From assembly GCA_043803805.1 (NCBI GenBank), contig JAZDJP010000039.1:1-17125 (forward strand): a stretch of DNA of 17,125 nucleotides, in the 5' to 3' direction. The notes beneath the pieces are model-generated. The model ran no database searches and had not been told where the DNA came from. It saw nothing but the letters and a program-made list of their open reading frames with translations. Below are positions 14,038 through 17,125 of the stretch, piece by piece; within the stretch, counting starts at the first letter, position 1, and each line of letters begins with the position of its first letter. Both the position numbers and the translations under genes were made by a program. This DNA is from JAZDJP01 sp043803805. Its GTDB lineage: Bacteria > Planctomycetota > JAZDJP01.

Positions 14038-15168
14038 TTATTCCGCGCGAGCCGCGACGGGCGTTCCCCACTGTCCGGCTTTTTTGTCGGGCAAATTAAA
14101 TCGCCCGGGGAATTTCCCTTCCGCGATGCCGCCGGTGGCGTCCTCCTCCGGGGGCTTGAGCACCCAGGGTTTTCCCGGAAAGACCCTGGTTTTGAAATCG
14201 CACTGTCCCACGCATTTCCGGCGCTCCACCGACTCCATGCAGGAGCGTATACAGCCTTTCGCCCCGCAGATGGCGAAGTAGCCGGTGTGCTCAAGAATCT
14301 GCGCGTAGTAGGGGGCGACGCGATCGGTGGGCAGTTCCGGGGATGGGATCCAGTGACCGCGCGCCAGGGTATACGCCGCGCGGTAGGCGACCTCCTCGGA
14401 GACGTTGCTCTTGCGCACGTCCAGCTTGAACCCGGGCAGGGCGTCCTTCAGGAAAGGCGAGGCCTCCCAGTTGAGTCCGTGGTGGGTCAGCGTGCAACGG
14501 CCCATGTGGACGTCGCCCCACTCGTAGGTTTGATCTTCTATTTGAATGCGGATCGGCGGACGCTCGCCCGGCCTTGGAATCGCGCCGCCGGGACAATCTC
14601 TCGCGCAACGCATGCAACGGTTGCAGAACGTTCCTTGAGGAATCAGGGGATCGGGTTCGAGTTCGGCGTCGGTCAGGATCGTCCCGATGCGCACCCGCGG
14701 TCCGAATTTGCGATGGATGAAGACCTTCGACCAGCCCATCTCGCCGAGTCCGCAGGCGACCGCCTGGATGCGGACGTTGAGGTTGATCTCCGCCGCCGGG
14801 CGGTCCGGCGCCACCGGTTTGTTCGTTCCGGGACGCTCCGGGACACCGGGATAGACCGGGACGGCTTCAAAGCCGGCGTCTTCCACGAAGCAGGCGGTTT
14901 TGTAGGTTACTTTCGGGCGGAAAAGCGTGTTCAGCCGGTTGTACGAGTAGAAGGTGTAGTTCGCCCAGTGCGTGCCCTCGGTGATGCCCCGGTAACTGCC
15001 GCGGGGGATCGGCTGGACGATCGTGATCACCGATTTGCATTCCGGAAAGATGTTCTTGGGATGCATCATTTGCGGCGCGTTTGCGAAACGCTCGATGTTG
15101 GCGACACCCACATCCCCGGCGCCGGCGCGCATCGCCGCGTCCTTGACCATTTGCGTCGTAAGTTTCAT
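14038..15168 (-). CDS. QueG-like iron-sulfur protein, long paralogue
   Basis: This 376-residue cytoplasmic protein resembles epoxyqueuosine reductase (QueG) and the corrinoid reductive-dehalogenase superfamily. The shared core is CGLGEMGWSKVFIHRKFG, then GTILTDAELEPD, then the ferredoxin motif CNRCMRCARDCP (Cys182, 185, 188, 192). A second set of cysteines is spaced differently from QueG: Cys225, then Cys301, 306 and 310 in ICGAKGCIRSC, and Cys319. A second 4Fe-4S cluster is therefore likely but with a changed motif. The QueG catalytic Asp could not be placed with confidence and the C-terminal HEAT repeats are missing, so tRNA modification is not supported. A corrinoid- or Fe-S-dependent reductive role is an inference. 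The ATG at 15168 is preceded by a GGAAAGGGAAA sequence and lies 24 bases after the shorter paralogue, in the same operon. Confidence 0.7.
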   Translation of the reverse strand: MKLTTQMVKDAAMRAGAGDVGVANIERFANAPQMMHPKNIFPECKSVITIVQPIPRGSYRGITEGTHWANYTFYSYNRLNTLFRPKVTYKTACFVEDAGFEAVPVYPGVPERPGTNKPVAPDRPAAEINLNVRIQAVACGLGEMGWSKVFIHRKFGPRVRIGTILTDAELEPDPLIPQGTFCNRCMRCARDCPGGAIPRPGERPPIRIQIEDQTYEWGDVHMGRCTLTHHGLNWEASPFLKDALPGFKLDVRKSNVSEEVAYRAAYTLARGHWIPSPELPTDRVAPYYAQILEHTGYFAICGAKGCIRSCMESVERRKCVGQCDFKTRVFPGKPWVLKPPEEDATGGIAEGKFPGRFNLPDKKAGQWGTPVAARAE

Positions 15169-15192
15169 GGGAGATTTCCCTTTCCTGTATGA

Positions 15193-16065
15193 TTAACGGG
15201 CGGTGGCCGCTTCCACGGCAGGGATGGGTCGCGAGAACGGATCCACCGCCCAGGGCTGACGCTTGCGGAATGGCGTCTCGAATTTGTTGCGGCATTTGCC
15301 GCCCTGTTCGAGTTGAACGAGGCACGCGCGGCCGCAGGCGGCGGCGATGCGGTCGGGGCGATTGCCGCGGCCCCTTCCGGTGATGGCGCCGTTGCGACAG
15401 GTCCGGCAGACTTCGTAGTCGACGGCCGCCACGTCAACCTCGTATCCCGGGACGCCCGCCCTGTGGCGCTTGTTTAAATCGATGGCGTGAAGGGGGCATG
15501 CGTCGGCGCAACGACCGCAGTCGCCGCACAGGTCCTTTTCCCTGACGGCATCGGCGTCGAGTTCCGCGTCGGTGAGGATCAGCGCAAAGCGCTGGCGCGT
15601 GCCGTATTCGGGCGAGATGGAGAATCCGCCGAGACCCGGTTCGGCCAGCCCGGCGGCCTGCGCCGCGAATTCCATGTCGACGATCACGTTCGGGCGCGGC
15701 TTCCCGTCCGCCACGGCCACTCCCTTGGGCATCCCTTCCTCGCTGTAGCCGAAGAGGGGAACGGCCTCCCAGCCCTGTGTTTCGAGCCAGCAGGTCAGAT
15801 CGTATGTGGTCTGGGCCAGGAAGTTATCCTCGAGCCAGTGAAATCCGAACGTGTTGTACGTGCTCCCGAAGTTGGTGCCTTCCTCCACGCCGCGAATCGA
15901 GCCGCGCAGGATGCGCCGTCCCACGACGATCACGGACGTGCATTCGGGGAAGATTTCCGCCGGATTCCTGTCCGCCGAAAGGCTTTTGAACCGACCGATG
16001 GGGGCGATTCCGATCAGGTCCGCCCCGAATTCCCGCGCTTGTTTTTTGACGTCCTTCGCGTTCAT
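15193..16065 (-). CDS. QueG-like iron-sulfur protein, short paralogue
   Basis: This 290-residue protein is a diverged paralogue of the gene that follows it. The N-terminal GADLIGIAPIGRF and IFPECTSVIVVGRR segments correspond to GAGDVGVANIERF and IFPECKSVITIVQP in the longer copy. Both then share an RGSxRGxxEGT stretch. The ALILTDAELDAD segment leads into CGDCGRCADACP (Cys180, 183, 186, 190), the first 4Fe-4S site. Further cysteines at 220, 223, 244, 248 and 258 match most of the second set of the paralogue, including the CxxxC pair followed by a Lys-Cys nine or ten residues on. No signal peptide is present. The gene starts 21 bases after the IclR-type regulator gene, with a G-rich ribosome binding site. 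The product is probably a partner subunit of the longer paralogue; the substrate is unknown. Confidence 0.7.
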   Translation of the reverse strand: MNAKDVKKQAREFGADLIGIAPIGRFKSLSADRNPAEIFPECTSVIVVGRRILRGSIRGVEEGTNFGSTYNTFGFHWLEDNFLAQTTYDLTCWLETQGWEAVPLFGYSEEGMPKGVAVADGKPRPNVIVDMEFAAQAAGLAEPGLGGFSISPEYGTRQRFALILTDAELDADAVREKDLCGDCGRCADACPLHAIDLNKRHRAGVPGYEVDVAAVDYEVCRTCRNGAITGRGRGNRPDRIAAACGRACLVQLEQGGKCRNKFETPFRKRQPWAVDPFSRPIPAVEAATAR

Positions 16066-16086
16066 ATTTTTGCCCCCCTTTTTTGG

Positions 16087-16854
16087 TTAGACAAGACCGG
16101 CGCGCGCGTAGCCCAGGGCGAACGATGCCGCCTCGGCCGCCTCGCGCACCGTGTCCTTGTTTTTTTCCCAGTCATCCTCGCTGAATCGTCCGCTGTCAAA
16201 TGCCGCGCCGAGGATGGCGATGAAATCGCCGTCGCAATTGAAGACGGGAGCGGCTATCGCCCCGACACCCGCGGCCCGCTCCCCGTTGGCGACGGCCACG
16301 CCGGCTTTTCGAATATCCGCCAGCTCTTTTTTGAACTGTTCGATGCCGGTGATGGTGTTGTCCGTCAGTCGCGGGAATGCCTGGGCGGCGAGAAAATCGT
16401 CGAGGCTGTCCTCCGAATGCCATGCGGCGCAGATTTTTCCGCTCGCGCTTGCGTGGATGGGGTTGACGCTGCCGATGCTGATCCCGGCGTCGATGTGGCG
16501 TCCCCCGGGATAGGCGATGTCTATGATAAGAGGGAGCCCCTGATAAGGCACGGAAAGGTAGATCGCCGCTTCCATGCTCCGGCAAAGCCTCACCAGAAAA
16601 GGGCGCAGTCTGCCGCGGATGCCAAGCCGGCAGAGACAGTTATTTGCCAGTCTGAGCGCCTTCAGGCTGATCTTGTATCTGCGGCCTTTGCTTTCCTGCT
16701 CAACGTAGCCGCTCTCGACGAGCGTTTTGAGCAGGCGGCAGGCGTGGCTGTTCGGTAGTTTCAGGGCGATGGCCACGTCCTTCACGGAGAACGGTTCTTC
16801 GCGCTCCGACAAAAGTTCCACCACCCTTAGCCCGTTGCTCAATGTGTTGTTCAT
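16087..16854 (-). CDS. IclR family transcriptional regulator
   Basis: This is a 255-residue DNA-binding protein of normal IclR length. The winged helix-turn-helix occupies about residues 5-65 and includes FSVKDVAIALKLPNSHACRL and LVESGYVEQ. The effector domain (about 80-250) has the typical IDAGISIGSVNPIHASASGK region and the GVGAIAAPVFNCDGDFIAIL stretch. IclR proteins sense small catabolic metabolites and often repress their own operon and a divergent one. This gene is the first of a three-gene minus-strand operon with the two QueG-like genes. It faces an AT-rich intergenic region with repeated motifs, so local control is likely. The ATG at 16854-16852 gives the usual start; only a weak ribosome binding site is seen. 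The effector cannot be predicted. Confidence 0.9.
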   Translation of the reverse strand: MNNTLSNGLRVVELLSEREEPFSVKDVAIALKLPNSHACRLLKTLVESGYVEQESKGRRYKISLKALRLANNCLCRLGIRGRLRPFLVRLCRSMEAAIYLSVPYQGLPLIIDIAYPGGRHIDAGISIGSVNPIHASASGKICAAWHSEDSLDDFLAAQAFPRLTDNTITGIEQFKKELADIRKAGVAVANGERAAGVGAIAAPVFNCDGDFIAILGAAFDSGRFSEDDWEKNKDTVREAAEAASFALGYARAGLV

Positions 16855-16876
16855 GGCTTTAAATATCTCATAGCAG

Positions 16877-16933
16877 ATTCTGTATAATAGAATTCATATT
16901 GCCAAGAATACCACGCAATAGAATTGTTGGCAA
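16877..16933. promoter_or_regulatory. Repeated motifs upstream of the IclR gene, candidate operator region
   Basis: AATAGAATT occurs at 16886-16894 and again at 16917-16925, spaced 31 bases start to start, about three helical turns. The first copy is part of an inverted repeat ATTCT/AGAAT (16877-16893). TTGCCAA (16899-16905) and TTGGCAA (16927-16933) form another inverted repeat. On the minus strand TTGGCA (16904-16899) could serve as a -35 box for the regulator, with a weak -10. Repeats in this position are typical of autoregulatory operators, but none was tested. Confidence 0.45.
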
Positions 16934-17020
16934 GTTAAATTTTTGCAAATATTGGATTTCTTACCTGGGAGCAACAGGAAAATTAACACTGCTGTCCGGT
17001 CATTGATTTTTGATTTTTCT

Positions 17021-17040
17021 GCAACCACTTTAGGGGTTGC
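17021..17040. other. Hairpin in the AT-rich divergent spacer
   Basis: GCAACC (17021-17026) and GGTTGC (17035-17040) form a perfect six-pair stem with an eight-base loop. It lies in the leader of the divergent gene that starts at 17120, next to the AT-rich run TTGATTTTTGATTTTTC. It could be an operator half-site pair or an mRNA leader hairpin. The remainder of 16855-17119 shows no coding potential and no RNA gene. Confidence 0.3.
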
Positions 17041-17119
17041 CGGTTGAGGCAAGAAATGAGTGGGAACGATTTGATTTTGTGCATAGGCTTCCGCCCTCCC
17101 TTTTCAAAAGGAGTGGCGG

Positions 17120-17125
17120 ATGAAT
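17120..17125 (+). CDS. Start of a divergent gene, cut by the window edge
   Basis: AAAAGGAG at 17106-17113 is a good Shine-Dalgarno sequence, and the ATG at 17120 follows at normal spacing. Only Met-Asn is inside the window, so nothing can be said of the product. Its position, divergent from an IclR regulator gene with repeats in between, makes it a likely target of that regulator. Confidence 0.45.

Noticed and set aside
14038..15168. Annotation as epoxyqueuosine reductase (queG)
   Set aside because: The second cluster motif differs, the catalytic Asp could not be placed, the HEAT repeats are absent, and there is an adjacent paralogue and an IclR regulator.
13558..15192. A 544-codon open frame on the plus strand across the PKD gene end and the QueG-like gene
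   Set aside because: It spans two well-supported genes in other frames and has Arg/Gly/Pro-rich composition without any family motif. Long antisense frames are expected in GC-rich DNA.
15487..16758. A 423-codon plus-strand frame over the short QueG-like and IclR genes
   Set aside because: It lies antisense to two clear families and crosses their gene boundary.
1..17125. CRISPR arrays, tRNA genes, insertion sequences
   Set aside because: No regularly spaced direct repeats, cloverleaf-like segments or transposase motifs were found in any intergenic region.

Overview
The window is a GC-rich bacterial chromosome segment with dense genes, mostly on short operons. No rRNA, tRNA, CRISPR array, transposase or integrase is visible. 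The organism is a Gram-negative-type bacterium, judged from a probable lipoprotein, secreted beta-propeller proteins and an ATP synthase b subunit with a signal peptide. The gene mix (Asp-box propellers, SBBP/PKD/FIMAH-like secreted protein, QueG-like Fe-S paralogues under an IclR regulator, and an F0 cluster without F1 genes) fits uncultivated lineages around the PVC group, Hydrogenedentota, Sumerlaeota or deltaproteobacterial relatives. The sequence alone does not fix the phylum.

Layout. Positions 1-2126 hold the end of one secreted Asp-box (BNR) propeller gene and a complete second one whose C-terminus resembles it. Positions 2127-2548 are noncoding and carry an 83-bp imperfect palindrome. 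A DUF4349 lipoprotein gene (2549-3739, +) converges on a small DUF202 membrane protein gene (3846-4211, -). The DUF202 gene is divergent from a class III PLP aminotransferase gene (4346-5740, +).

Positions 5907-8840 form an ATP synthase F0 operon on the plus strand: two small AtpI/AtpZ-type membrane proteins, then subunits a, c, b and delta, with overlapping or closely spaced genes. It stops at delta. The alpha, gamma, beta and epsilon genes are not in the window. A 214-bp spacer with two hairpins follows. Next comes a two-gene minus-strand operon (11537 to 9055) for an M16 zinc peptidase pair, one chain with an intact HxxEH site and one with a ruined site but an R/Y motif.

From a near-consensus sigma-70 promoter at 11773-11801 a large secreted protein is read (11861-13969): eight SBBP-type propeller repeats, two PKD domains and a FIMAH-like C-terminal domain. 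Converging on it is a minus-strand operon (16854 to 14038): an IclR regulator, then two diverged QueG-like double-cluster Fe-S proteins. Upstream of the regulator lies an AT-rich 265-bp region with paired 9-bp repeats that could be its operator. A ribosome binding site and start codon for a divergent gene sit at the very end (17120).

The most promising candidate for an undescribed system is the IclR plus paired QueG-like Fe-S operon with its divergent partner. The ATP synthase cluster is also unusual in its gene content, in its c-subunit helix-1 motif and in its pre-b subunit.
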